DNA from: Clostridium sp. chh4-2
Lineage (GTDB): Bacteria; Bacillota; Clostridia; Lachnospirales; Lachnospiraceae
Direction: 5' to 3'
Assembly: GCF_002899675.1 (NCBI RefSeq)
Contig: NZ_PKUU01000008.1
Coordinates: forward strand, 62,001 to 126,000
DNA: 64,000 nt
Shown: one piece after another, positions 34,752 to 43,750 of the stretch
Numbering within the stretch: position 1 is the first letter of the stretch
How the letters are laid out: the number at the start of each line of letters is the position of its first letter
The notes under the pieces: generated by a model
Database searches by the model: none
Told to the model about the DNA's origin: nothing
The model's input: only the letters and a program-made list of their open reading frames with translations
Translations under genes and position numbers: made by a program

Positions 34752-36193
34752 TGAGAATCAACTCCTTCCTTCACATCATACTCCAACAAAAAGTCATCCA
34801 AAGATCGCCTCATCCGGTTCAGTACTGGTAAGCTGTCCGGATCAAAGACTAAATTAGTTATTTCATAGGGATCTTTCTCCAGATCGTACAGTTCCTCTAT
34901 TTGATTAATGTTGCGGACATATTTATACCTGCGATCTGACCAGGCATAAGCGCGGTGGGGAATGTGGTGACCATAGGTTTCAGCGAATAAATACTCCCGC
35001 CAAGGCGTATTCCGGTTGGTAAATAACTCCAGAATATTCTTTCCGTCCACCTTTTCGCGAAATTGTGTCCCTGCGGCTGCCAGAAGCGTTGGAGCCAGGT
35101 CAACATTGCTGATCAATTGGGTTCCCTGGGAACCCGGCGGGATCACACCATCCAAACGCATAGCAAATGGTATGCGCAGCACTTCCTCTGCCATATAGGC
35201 ATCCTTGTCAAAATGACCGCCGTGGCTCCCGATGGCATCGCCGTGGTCAGTGGTCCATATCACCATGGTATCTTCCATCATCCCCAACTCTTCCAGGGTG
35301 TCCAAAACCTGGCCGCCTGCTTCGTCGGTCATGGTGATCTGTGCATAGCATCGTGACAGTGTCTCAGCATATCGGGACCAGGGGGCAGGATTGTCCTGAA
35401 GGATTCGATAGTCCCGGCTAATGCCCTTAGCGGCTTCGAATCGATAGATATCCGGCTTCATCTTCAAATCATCTCGAAAGCTGGGATACTCCGGAATCTG
35501 CTCCGGAGGATACATATCCGCATATTCCCGGGTAGGGAAATAGGGTTGGTGAGGACCCCAGAATTCCACCTGCAGACAGAAAGGACGGTCACTGTCTTTT
35601 AACTCCCGCAGCTTACTGCAGGCTTCGTGGGCAAGGAAGAAGGCCTCATGAGTCTGCTTGGGGGTGACCAGAATTCCGGAGGCACTTTCGTTCATGGTTT
35701 TGCGATCCAGCACCTTTTCCTCGCCTTCCACAATGTCATCAATCCATCCGGGGGTACACCAGTTGTGCTCAATCAGTGCCCGGGGGAAGGGTAGCTGCTG
35801 TTCGTGCAGATATTCTTGATACCGGGGCAGCAGATAGGGGCTGCCGTAATCCTCACAAAAGGTGCCTTCTGCTCCGAAGTCCGCAGGAGTTCCCCTGCCG
35901 GTGTGCCATTTTCCGTAATAGAAAAGGTCATACCCGGCATCCTTCAGTGCCTCCGGATAAGTCTGATGGAGGTATTGCTGTGCATTGTTCTTATACTGCT
36001 TGTGATGGCAGGTATGAAGTCCGGTAATCATAGTACGCCGGGAAGGAGCGCACAGAGGAGTGGAACAGTAGACTTTATCAAAAGAAACACCCTGCCGTGC
36101 CAAACGGTCGAAATTAGGGCGGCGGATATAAGAGGCATCATGACCGTAATAGGCTTGATGGTCATTGACCAGTAACACAATATTTTTCTTCAT
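34694..36193 (-). CDS. Cytoplasmic type I sulfatase (Cys-type)
   Basis: A 499-residue sulfatase. Formylglycine motif C-A-P-S-R at Cys48, metal-site LLVNDHQAYYG near the start, and WTTDHGDAIGSHGGHFDKDA. No signal peptide. GGAGGG eight bases before the ATG at 36193 is preferred to an in-frame TTG two codons earlier. Its sequence is only distantly related to the neighbouring sulfatase, so it is not a recent duplicate. It follows the permease genes. Confidence 0.92.
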   Translation of the reverse strand: MKKNIVLLVNDHQAYYGHDASYIRRPNFDRLARQGVSFDKVYCSTPLCAPSRRTMITGLHTCHHKQYKNNAQQYLHQTYPEALKDAGYDLFYYGKWHTGRGTPADFGAEGTFCEDYGSPYLLPRYQEYLHEQQLPFPRALIEHNWCTPGWIDDIVEGEEKVLDRKTMNESASGILVTPKQTHEAFFLAHEACSKLRELKDSDRPFCLQVEFWGPHQPYFPTREYADMYPPEQIPEYPSFRDDLKMKPDIYRFEAAKGISRDYRILQDNPAPWSRYAETLSRCYAQITMTDEAGGQVLDTLEELGMMEDTMVIWTTDHGDAIGSHGGHFDKDAYMAEEVLRIPFAMRLDGVIPPGSQGTQLISNVDLAPTLLAAAGTQFREKVDGKNILELFTNRNTPWREYLFAETYGHHIPHRAYAWSDRRYKYVRNINQIEELYDLEKDPYEITNLVFDPDSLPVLNRMRRSLDDFLLEYDVKEGVDSQCAGRMFYTYAQTSNATML

Positions 36194-36206
36194 AGACAAC
36201 CCTCCT

Positions 36207-37034
36207 TCATTTCACGGAGCTGTCAATCTGCCCTTCGATGATATAGCGCTGCAAAAATAAATACAGCAATATCACCGGTAAGATTCCTACCACACACAAG
36301 GCACAGGCCTTGGGTACATTAGGAATACCGTTGGACAGACTGAAAGCATTTTTGATTTGTAGTATAATCGTGTGCTTGGATTTATCCTGTAACAGATACA
36401 TAGGCATCAGATATTGATTCCAAGAGCCGTTGGCGACTACAATGATACGTGTTACCGTAATCGCCTTGAGTTGGGGCATAATGATGTAGAAAAAGGTCTG
36501 CAGTACACTGGCGCCATCGATGGTAGCTGCTTCATCCAACGCCCTGGGAATGGATGAAAGAAAGTTCACATAGAAAAACATAGTGGCGGACATACCGGTA
36601 GCCGCCAACAGCAGCCCCAGTCCCCAAAGGGTATTGACCATTTTCGTTTTGACCATCAGTGAATAGGTACCCACCAGCAGCGTTACCCGGGGGATCATCA
36701 TAATGGTCATGCTGCCGTAGCGCAGATATTTAGCAAATCGTCCTTTGCTTCTGGCAATGCCGTAGGCCGCAAGAGCACCAAAAACGATCTCCACTGAACA
36801 GGTGATAACTACCAAAATAATGGAATTAGCAAAGCCCCGCCAGATGGTACCCTCCCGGAAGACTGCAATATAATTGCCAATGTTAATAATCCGGGGAAAT
36901 TGGAGCTTGGAGCCAATGTCCTGAACAGTACGCAGGGACATAGTCACCAGCACATAGATGGGCAGCAGATAAATTAGCACCAAGGCAATGGCTCCCGCGT
37001 AGGTCCAGACAGAGGTTTTCTTGTTCAGACGCAT
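36207..37034 (-). CDS. Sugar ABC transporter permease (MalG/UgpE type)
   Basis: A 275-residue permease with six membrane segments and the EAA-type loop RALDEAATIDGASVLQTFFYI. It overlaps the preceding permease gene at the junction. Partner of the product at 37034-37903. Confidence 0.93.
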   Translation of the reverse strand: MRLNKKTSVWTYAGAIALVLIYLLPIYVLVTMSLRTVQDIGSKLQFPRIINIGNYIAVFREGTIWRGFANSIILVVITCSVEIVFGALAAYGIARSKGRFAKYLRYGSMTIMMIPRVTLLVGTYSLMVKTKMVNTLWGLGLLLAATGMSATMFFYVNFLSSIPRALDEAATIDGASVLQTFFYIIMPQLKAITVTRIIVVANGSWNQYLMPMYLLQDKSKHTIILQIKNAFSLSNGIPNVPKACALCVVGILPVILLYLFLQRYIIEGQIDSSVK

Positions 37035-37903
37035 CAGTACTCTACCTCCTTCTTTCTCAGATACGCATTTACAGGAAAGGCAATCACCATAATCACGAGA
37101 AAACTTACAATGCCAAGTGCCGAAGAATAGCCTGCCTTTTCATCGTTGAAATACAGCGTGGAAATGTAGTATGACAGGGACATGGATTCCCGGTTGGGGC
37201 CGCCGCCGGACATGGATGCAATCACGTCGAACATCTTGAATCCGTTGATCAGATTGGTCACAACAGCTGTGGTAATGGAGGGGATCAGCAGGGGAAGGGT
37301 GATCTTTTTGAACATCTTCCATTTTCCCGCACCGTCGATCATCGCAGCCTCCTGATACATGGCCGGAATGTTTTGCAGCCCTGCCAGATAAATCACCATG
37401 CATAGTCCCAGATACTGCCAGGAATTGACCAGTGTAATCATCACTACGGCACGCCAACCGGTTTTCATCCAGTAAACAGGCTCCAGCCCGGCCATGCCCA
37501 GGATCTCGTTGAATACACCACCTTCGTACTGAATGAAATAGTAAACAATCTGGCCCATAAGAAAGGCAGAGATCATAATGGGTACATACACAATAGCTCT
37601 GACTGCATTGCGGCCAAAGAATTTCTTATTTAGAAACAAGGCAATGGCTAAGCCGCCCACATTTTGCAGCAGAGTGGAACCAAAGCCATAAATCATGGTA
37701 TTTAAGAGTGATCTCCAGAACACTTTATCGGTAAACAGCTTTTCAAAATTGTCCAGACCCACAAATTTCATATTCTGGGAATAGCCATTCCATTTGTAAA
37801 GGCCTAACCGCAGGGCATTGACAAATGGTATACAAACGAAGCAGAAGATCAAAAGCAGCCCGGGGACTGCGATTAGAATGTATTTTCGCTGATTTGACTT
37901 CAT
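37034..37903 (-). CDS. Sugar ABC transporter permease (MalF/UgpA type)
   Basis: A 289-residue permease with the opening IAVPGLLLIFCFVCIPFVNAL and the EAA loop AMYQEAAMIDGAGKWKMFKKI. Six membrane segments. Second gene of the locus 2 operon, about 115 bases after the binding protein. That gap contains a GCTGCTGTCC-type inverted repeat that may separate expression levels. Confidence 0.92.
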   Translation of the reverse strand: MKSNQRKYILIAVPGLLLIFCFVCIPFVNALRLGLYKWNGYSQNMKFVGLDNFEKLFTDKVFWRSLLNTMIYGFGSTLLQNVGGLAIALFLNKKFFGRNAVRAIVYVPIMISAFLMGQIVYYFIQYEGGVFNEILGMAGLEPVYWMKTGWRAVVMITLVNSWQYLGLCMVIYLAGLQNIPAMYQEAAMIDGAGKWKMFKKITLPLLIPSITTAVVTNLINGFKMFDVIASMSGGGPNRESMSLSYYISTLYFNDEKAGYSSALGIVSFLVIMVIAFPVNAYLRKKEVEY

Positions 37904-38017
37904 GGTACGTGTCCTTTCATGGGTAGCTTCAACAGGTGGGACAGCAAGCTGCTGTCCTGCCCGTTCTGCATTCGCGGATCACTCCGGCAGTTCCGGGGAC
38001 CCGCTGCTACTTAAAGC

Positions 38018-39379
38018 TTATTCTGCGTGTGCTGCCTCATACAGATCCTGATAGTTCTCCAACAGCATCTGCTTGACTGCCTGGATTCCCTGCTCAGAGT
38101 AATCGGTGGCCAGCATACCCATACCGGACTTAAACACATTCCACATACCGGAAGGCATATACTCTCTGTCCCAGAAATTATCGTAAAGGATGTTGTCTCC
38201 GGCACATTTTTCCTTCATAATGGTGAAGTACTCCAGAATCTTGCTGTCATCGGTTTCCATAGTAGGCTTCATGCAGTTGACAGTACCGGAAGCTACTGCA
38301 AGTTCGTTGGCGTTTTCAGGTCTGGTCAGGTATTCCATGAATGCCTTGGCAGCTTCAGGATTTTTGGAATCCTTCCACAGACCAAATGCATCACCCTCAC
38401 CGATAGCCACAAATTGCTTGCCGCCTTCCTTGGAGGCAGGAATCGGGATGATGGCATAATCCCCGTCAGGGTTCAAGGTCAGGCAGCCCTGCAGCAGAGC
38501 ACCGCCCTGTGCAATCATAAATGCTGCCTTGTCGGAGGAGAAACGCTCACTGGTATCGGTGTTATTGATGGTAGCAAAGTCCTCAAACATATAGCCCTTG
38601 CTAATCCAGCCAGCCAACTCCTCAAGCCAGGGAACAAAGGACTCGAAGTCGTAGCTGCCGTCAAGCATAGCTGCAGAGTCTTCTGCCAGCTCGCCTTCGT
38701 AGCTGACCCAAGTGCCAGCCGGATTGGCCATGGTGGCAGGCACAGGAGCAGAGGCAATGGGAGTAAAGCCTGCGGCCTTGATCTGAGCACAGATATCGTC
38801 AAAATCATCCCAGGTCTTGATGGAGTAGATATCCACATTTGCCTGATCGCATACACCCTTGTTGACCAACATGCAGGTGTATAACTCAGACGGCATGCAG
38901 ACATAGATTTTGCCGTCATCATCCGTGATCGTACCCAGTGCAGATTCGTCATAATCTGCAACCCAGCTCTCGCCGGATAAATCTGTCAGATATTCCTTGT
39001 AACGCAGGATAGACCAGCCATGTGTCTCAAACACATCGGGCAGCAAATTAGATGCCATTCGAGTCTTCATGGTGTTTTCATAGTCATCGCCATAGGATGT
39101 TACATCCACATTACAACCGCTTTCTTCTTCAAAACGGTTTACAATGGCATTAAAAATATCCAGAGAGCCGCCGGAATAACGGACTGCAATTTCGATAGCA
39201 GCGCCCTCGTAGGGCTTTGCATTAGAGGTTTCCTTGTTTTCTGATTCTGCTGCACTGGTTTCGGCCGGTGCATCCGTTTGTTTAGCAGCCGTCTCACCTG
39301 TGTCAGTGGTAATTTGGCAGGCTGCCATAGACATTATCAGGCACAATCCTGCTGTTACCGCAATGATTTTCTTTTTCAT
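38018..39379 (-). CDS. Sugar ABC transporter substrate-binding lipoprotein
   Basis: A 453-residue family 1 solute-binding protein. Lipobox SMAAC at about residues 16-20, a Thr/Glu-rich linker, then RMASNLLPDVFETHGWSILRYKEY and the rest of the fold. It is a paralogue of the binding protein of locus 1 (same ARMASN..PD.FATHGW block), so the two loci probably import related substrates. AAGGAGGAG precedes the ATG. First gene of the locus 2 operon. No ATPase gene nearby. Confidence 0.92.
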   Translation of the reverse strand: MKKKIIAVTAGLCLIMSMAACQITTDTGETAAKQTDAPAETSAAESENKETSNAKPYEGAAIEIAVRYSGGSLDIFNAIVNRFEEESGCNVDVTSYGDDYENTMKTRMASNLLPDVFETHGWSILRYKEYLTDLSGESWVADYDESALGTITDDDGKIYVCMPSELYTCMLVNKGVCDQANVDIYSIKTWDDFDDICAQIKAAGFTPIASAPVPATMANPAGTWVSYEGELAEDSAAMLDGSYDFESFVPWLEELAGWISKGYMFEDFATINNTDTSERFSSDKAAFMIAQGGALLQGCLTLNPDGDYAIIPIPASKEGGKQFVAIGEGDAFGLWKDSKNPEAAKAFMEYLTRPENANELAVASGTVNCMKPTMETDDSKILEYFTIMKEKCAGDNILYDNFWDREYMPSGMWNVFKSGMGMLATDYSEQGIQAVKQMLLENYQDLYEAAHAE

Positions 39380-39846
39380 CGTATCTCCTCCTTGTTTTTA
39401 ATAATTATTATCAGATACCTGAAGGGTATCCGTTTTTCTTCTTTCGTTTCCAGCCGTGTTGTTGTATAATAAAAATAATGTCAGAGGCGCCTTTTCTTTC
39501 GGAAATATTCGGAATTTTCTAAAAAAAGAAAATAAATCCGTGTTTAGTTCAGCAAATCAGGAACAAATCAATTAGGAAATGATTGTTATTTTGAATGGCA
39601 TCCGGTTTTCCGGAATCTGGAATTCTCCTTGCTGCCAGAATAGGAGTATAGATCTTAGGATGTTTCCTCTGTGGTTGCTGTAGTTAATTTATAGTGTAAT
39701 TGCACAACAAAAACTATATTTTGGATTTTGCATTGTGCATATTTTCTTCTGCTTGCTTGGATTATAGCATTGGGAGATGTATTCGTCCATACACATTCCT
39801 GATGAGTTTATAGACAAAACTGCTTTCTATGGGAGACGAGAATATT
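39380..39846. promoter_or_regulatory. Divergent control region of locus 2 and its AraC regulator
   Basis: No gene. Direct repeats TTCGGAA at 39498-39504 and 39508-39514 (ten-base period) lie upstream of a TATACA-like -10 for the binding-protein operon (minus strand, about 39464-39469) that lacks a good -35. This is the usual picture for AraC-type activation. An inverted repeat ATTTTCT...AGAAAAT (39514-39533) overlaps. Closer to the regulator, TGCACAA (39701-39707) and TTGTGCA (39733-39739) form a second inverted repeat. Confidence 0.5.
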
Positions 39847-40731
39847 ATGATTGAGATTTCGGGATATTGGCGAACTGTTCTTAAAACGATGGGTACTCAG
39901 GATGATTCCGAACCGCTAGTCATTAACTGCTGCGGATATCAAAAATTTATTACCAAGAACCTGTTTGTAAACAGAAAATCGGGGCGGTTGGATTATCAAC
40001 TGATTTACATTTCTCAGGGCAGCGGTTTCTTTCTTCTAAATGGTGAATCGAAAAAGCTGTCGGAAGGCGAACTCATTCTTTTCCGGCCCCACGAACAGCA
40101 GGTATATTCGTATTATTATGAGGATAATCCCATTGTATACTGGATTCACTTTACTGGAAACAATGTGGAATCTCTTTTAGAAACCTTTCAAATCCGTTCC
40201 GGGTATATCGGTAATCACGCATCCATCATCAAGCTATTGAGTAAAATCATCACAGAGCTTCAACTCAAGAAGTCTGGCTACAAAATGGTAATCGATTCCT
40301 ACTTTCAAATTCTGCTTGCTACCATATACCGTTGTAAAAATGATATTCTTTCTAATGATAGAAATTCCAAATTGATGGATTCTCTAATTATACAACTCAA
40401 TGAGCGTTATCAGCAAAACTGGACTGTGAAGGAAATGGCCCAGTTCTGCAATTTAAGCGAAGGATATTTCGCCCATTATTTTAAAGAATCAACGGGATAT
40501 GCACCAATGCAGTACTTGACAAACCTGAGGATTTCCAGAGCTAAATACTATTTGGTGGAGACAGATATGTCTTTGTCCAGCATTGCACCGCTGGTCGGAT
40601 ATAAGGACCCGCTCTACTTTAGCCGTGTGTTCAAAAAAACAACCGGACTTGCCCCCAGAGATTATCAGAAGAACTACGGCAGCGTGGAGCATCCCGGAAC
40701 CGAATCACCAGCGAGATGGGAATCGTTCTGA
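39847..40731 (+). CDS. AraC-family transcriptional regulator
   Basis: A 294-residue regulator. The N-terminal cupin-like sensor domain (YQLIYISQGSGFFLLNGE, EGELILFRPHEQQVY) is followed by two helix-turn-helix motifs (VKEMAQFCNLSEGYFAHYFK, LSSIAPLVGYKDPLYFSRVF) typical of sugar-responsive AraC proteins. It is divergent from the locus 2 operon and is its probable activator. The start could be 39829 or 39847; only the latter has a GGGAG upstream, at rather long spacing, so the start is uncertain by six codons. Confidence 0.9.
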   Translation: MIEISGYWRTVLKTMGTQDDSEPLVINCCGYQKFITKNLFVNRKSGRLDYQLIYISQGSGFFLLNGESKKLSEGELILFRPHEQQVYSYYYEDNPIVYWIHFTGNNVESLLETFQIRSGYIGNHASIIKLLSKIITELQLKKSGYKMVIDSYFQILLATIYRCKNDILSNDRNSKLMDSLIIQLNERYQQNWTVKEMAQFCNLSEGYFAHYFKESTGYAPMQYLTNLRISRAKYYLVETDMSLSSIAPLVGYKDPLYFSRVFKKTTGLAPRDYQKNYGSVEHPGTESPARWESF

Positions 40732-40837
40732 TAAGGAAGAGTGCGAAACGTATACTGGATGGAATGTCAAGTTCCAAAGATTCCTGGGTCCTAAAAACGC
40801 GAATGTTCTTACAGAGAGAAAGAAAAAGGGGTCTGAC

Positions 40838-40864
40838 GCTTCACGATTTTTTCATCGTGAAAGC
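40838..40864. terminator. Stem-loop between convergent genes
   Basis: GCTTCACGAT and ATCGTGAAAGC pair with one bulge around TTTTTC. On the minus strand it is followed by a C/T-rich stretch, so it may end the MaoC operon. Confidence 0.45.
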
Positions 40865-40892
40865 GGCAGCCTCCTTTATGTAAATGTGCTGT

Positions 40893-41339
40893 TTATGCCG
40901 GTTTTTTCATGCAAGACATAATATGATCGCAAACCATAACCAACTGTCCGTCCTGTTTGTAAATCTCCAGCGCTTCCGTAATAAATCCCTGATCCGGATG
41001 TTTAGGATTTTCTCTTTTTTCCTTTAAAATAACTTTAACCCGGATCGTATCCCCGATAAATACCGGATTGATAAAACGCAAATGGTCATATCCGTATGAA
41101 AACGCGGCCGGATTGATTAAATTGGCTGCCATTCCCACCGCAACTGAGAAAGTCAGTGTGCCATGGGCGATTCTCTTTCCGAATTCCGTAGTTTTTGCAA
41201 ATTCCGCGTCCATGTGGTGTGGGAAAAAATCTCCGGTCTGTCCTGCGTGAAGGACGATGTCTGTTTCTGTGATGGTGCGTCCGATGGTCTCGCGGACGCT
41301 TCCCACTTCATATTCTTCATAATAAATAGTCTGTTCCAT
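40893..41339 (-). CDS. MaoC-like enoyl-CoA hydratase/dehydratase
   Basis: A 148-residue hot-dog-fold protein of the MaoC family. The hydratase-2 active-site pair is present: Asp37 and His42 in TGDFFPHH, followed by KRIAHGTLTFSVAVG. It should hydrate or dehydrate a 2-enoyl/3-hydroxyacyl-CoA. It is the last gene of an operon with two CoA-transferases and a binding-protein-like protein, so its substrate is probably the CoA ester they make. AAGGAG precedes the ATG. Confidence 0.9.
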   Translation of the reverse strand: MEQTIYYEEYEVGSVRETIGRTITETDIVLHAGQTGDFFPHHMDAEFAKTTEFGKRIAHGTLTFSVAVGMAANLINPAAFSYGYDHLRFINPVFIGDTIRVKVILKEKRENPKHPDQGFITEALEIYKQDGQLVMVCDHIMSCMKKPA

Positions 41340-41362
41340 AATGAATTTCTCCTTTATTCTGC

Positions 41363-42490
41363 TTAAATATAGTTTTTATTGTGCTGCCCGATGGATGGGG
41401 TGGCTTTTTGGCTTTTATAATGTTCTTTATCGATGGTGATGGGGCAGCGGGTGGTGGTGAATTCCGTTCCCTGTACGGTGCGGACGGTTTGAAGCATATC
41501 CAGGGCCTGAAATCCTTCTGTTTCAAAAAGCCGGTCCCAGGTAAATGTATCCGCACACCAGATATCCGCCGGTTCCAGTTTGGAAAGCCAGTATTCGGTG
41601 GTCTGTGTTTTCAGATGATCCGCCAATATTCCTTTGATCTCATCCCTTTTGCTACACCAGGTTTCCGGGTCTGTATAGGATAGCAGGGCTTCGCAGCCGG
41701 TCAGCTCACCCAGAACGGGAATCGGGACCATGGCTACCGCCAGATAGCCGTCGAATGTTTCGTAAATGCCGTAAGGGGCGTTGATATAGCCGTTGGCATT
41801 ATTGATAGAAGAGCGGATGGGCGGCTGGTGCCCGTCATTTAAATAAGTAGTAAAGACTTCAAACTGCATATCCATGATGGATTCCAGCATGCTGACATGG
41901 ACGTTAGAGCCTTCTCCTGTGCGTCCGCGTTTGATGAGGGCGGCTAAAATTCCCTGAGCCAGGTGCTGTCCTGCCACCAGATCGGCGATAGACAGTCCAA
42001 ATGGGGTCGGCGGCTGGTTTTGATTGCCGTTTAACCAGGTCAGTCCGGATAAAGACTGGACCAGAAGATCCTGTCCGGGTTTTTTACTCCAGGGGCCTGT
42101 TTTTCCATATCCGGTGATCTCACCGTAGATGATGGAGGGGCATTTCTCTTTTACGGATTCATAGTCCAGACCCAGCTTTTCCACCACTCCGGGGCGGAAA
42201 TTAACTACCATGACATCCGCTTTTTTTATCAGCGCCCAAAGGCTGTCTCTGGCGGATACATCTTTTAAATCGATAGCGACTCCATCCTTATTCCTGTTGA
42301 TGGCATGAAACAGGGAACTGTCGTCTTCAATGCGGAGATTGGATATATAAAGGGTGCGGCAGATATCGCCGCCCTCCGGCCGTTCCACTTTAATTACATG
42401 TGCGCCTAAGTCTGCCAGGCGGAGGGTAGCAGAGGGGGCGGATAAAAACTGGCTGAAATCCAGTACGGTTATTCCTTCTAATGGTTTCAC
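41363..42490 (-). CDS. CaiB/BaiF family (type III) CoA-transferase
   Basis: A 375-residue family III CoA-transferase. The N-terminal fold (VLDFSQFLSAPSATLRLADL, VIKVERPEGGD) and the catalytic Asp141 in KKPGQDLLVQS are present. The start is a GTG at 42490: the upstream ATG at 42502 overlaps the GGAGG ribosome site, and the GTG choice aligns exactly with the paralogue at 42533. The leader carries an SD-proximal hairpin. It moves CoA between carboxylic acids; the acid is unknown. Second of two paralogues in tandem, roughly half identical, possibly working on two different acids. Confidence 0.9.
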   Translation of the reverse strand: MKPLEGITVLDFSQFLSAPSATLRLADLGAHVIKVERPEGGDICRTLYISNLRIEDDSSLFHAINRNKDGVAIDLKDVSARDSLWALIKKADVMVVNFRPGVVEKLGLDYESVKEKCPSIIYGEITGYGKTGPWSKKPGQDLLVQSLSGLTWLNGNQNQPPTPFGLSIADLVAGQHLAQGILAALIKRGRTGEGSNVHVSMLESIMDMQFEVFTTYLNDGHQPPIRSSINNANGYINAPYGIYETFDGYLAVAMVPIPVLGELTGCEALLSYTDPETWCSKRDEIKGILADHLKTQTTEYWLSKLEPADIWCADTFTWDRLFETEGFQALDMLQTVRTVQGTEFTTTRCPITIDKEHYKSQKATPSIGQHNKNYI

Positions 42491-42495
42491 TTTTT

Positions 42496-42519
42496 CCTCC
42501 ATTTCGCCGCAGCTGCGGC
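42496..42519 (-). promoter_or_regulatory. SD-proximal hairpin before CoA-transferase gene 2
   Basis: On the minus strand GCCGC AGCT GCGGC is followed by GAAATGGAGG and the GTG at 42490. It lies in the short gap after the preceding gene. Confidence 0.7.
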
Positions 42520-42532
42520 AGCGTTTTTATGG

Positions 42533-43681
42533 TTATTGGTTCAGACTGAATTCCCTGATGATCTGTTCCGTGTGTTGCCCAAGGGCCGGGGCGCAGGTTT
42601 CATCCCGGAAAGGTTCACTGCCGAAGCTGATCGGACATCTGGTGGTATAGATGTCGGTTCCGCCCGGCCGTTTTACGTTGAGCAGCATGTCGAGGGAACG
42701 GAATTGTTCGGATTGAAGAAGCTGATCCCAGGTATAGACGTCGGAGCACCAATAGCCGTTTGTTTCCAGCAGATCCAGCCAATAGGAAGTAGTGTTGGAA
42801 ATCAGATGGCTTCCAATGATACGCTTGATCTCATCCCGTTTTGTAAACCATTCGTCCTGGTCTGTGTAAATATCCAGGGAAGAGCAGCCTAAAATGCGGC
42901 CTAACTCGGTGACCGATCCCATCGCCAGGGCGATATAACCGTCTGAGGTCTGGTAAATGCCGTAAGGAGCGCTTAAATAGGCATGGGCATTGTGGTATTC
43001 GCTGCGTTTCGGCGGTTTATGGCCGTCATTTAAATAAGTAGTGATGACTTCAAACTGTAAGTCTAAAACGGATTCGAGAAGGCTCACCTCCACCTGTCCT
43101 CCCATACCTGTGGTGAAGCGGCGGAACAGGCAGGCCATAATGCCTTCTGCCAGATGGATTCCCGTGTAGGAATCGGCTAATGACAGGGCAAACGGCATAG
43201 GAGGCTGTCCGGCGTCCCCGTTTAACCAGGCCAGGCCGGAGATGGACTGAACCAGAAGGTCCTGCCCCGGCTTTTTGATCCAGGGGCCGGTGGAGCCGTA
43301 GCCGGTGACCGTTCCATATACGATCTGCGGGTTGATTGCTTTTACGGATTCATAATCCAGGCCCATCTTTTTCATGATTCCGGGACGGAAGTTTTCAATC
43401 ATGACGTCTGCTTTGACGATCAGTTTCTTTACCATCGCCATATCTTCCGGCGATTTCAAATCGGCGCAGAAGCTCTCTTTATTTCTGTTAATGGTCTGGA
43501 ACAGGACGCTGTCGCCCATGCTTTCCAGATTATGTAATTTCATCGGCCTCGATCCGTCGCCGCTTCCGGGCCTTTCGATTTTAATGACTCTTGCGCCCAG
43601 GTCGGCCAGGCGGAGGGCCGCAGACGGCCCGGCTAAGTACTGGCTGAAATCCAGGACAAGCATCCCTTCTAATGGTTTCAT
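42533..43681 (-). CDS. CaiB/BaiF family (type III) CoA-transferase
   Basis: A 382-residue paralogue of the previous protein with catalytic Asp141 in KKPGQDLLVQS and the same N-terminal LEGMLVLDFSQYLAGPSAALRLADLG. It is a little longer at the C-terminus. The GGAGG is correctly placed for the ATG at 43681, preceded by an SD-proximal hairpin. Neighbouring MaoC hydratase and the divergent sugar-acid operon suggest activation of a hydroxy or unsaturated acid, which is an inference. Confidence 0.9.
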   Translation of the reverse strand: MKPLEGMLVLDFSQYLAGPSAALRLADLGARVIKIERPGSGDGSRPMKLHNLESMGDSVLFQTINRNKESFCADLKSPEDMAMVKKLIVKADVMIENFRPGIMKKMGLDYESVKAINPQIVYGTVTGYGSTGPWIKKPGQDLLVQSISGLAWLNGDAGQPPMPFALSLADSYTGIHLAEGIMACLFRRFTTGMGGQVEVSLLESVLDLQFEVITTYLNDGHKPPKRSEYHNAHAYLSAPYGIYQTSDGYIALAMGSVTELGRILGCSSLDIYTDQDEWFTKRDEIKRIIGSHLISNTTSYWLDLLETNGYWCSDVYTWDQLLQSEQFRSLDMLLNVKRPGGTDIYTTRCPISFGSEPFRDETCAPALGQHTEQIIREFSLNQ

Positions 43682-43690
43682 ATCATTTCC

Positions 43691-43713
43691 TCCATGTCGC
43701 CGTAAAAGCGGCG
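43691..43713 (-). promoter_or_regulatory. SD-proximal hairpin before CoA-transferase gene 1
   Basis: On the minus strand CGCCG CTTTTA CGGCG is followed by ACATGGAGG and the ATG at 43681. Confidence 0.65.
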
Positions 43714-43750
43714 TATTTACCGGTAAAAGCTAGGGCTATACCGGATTTTC

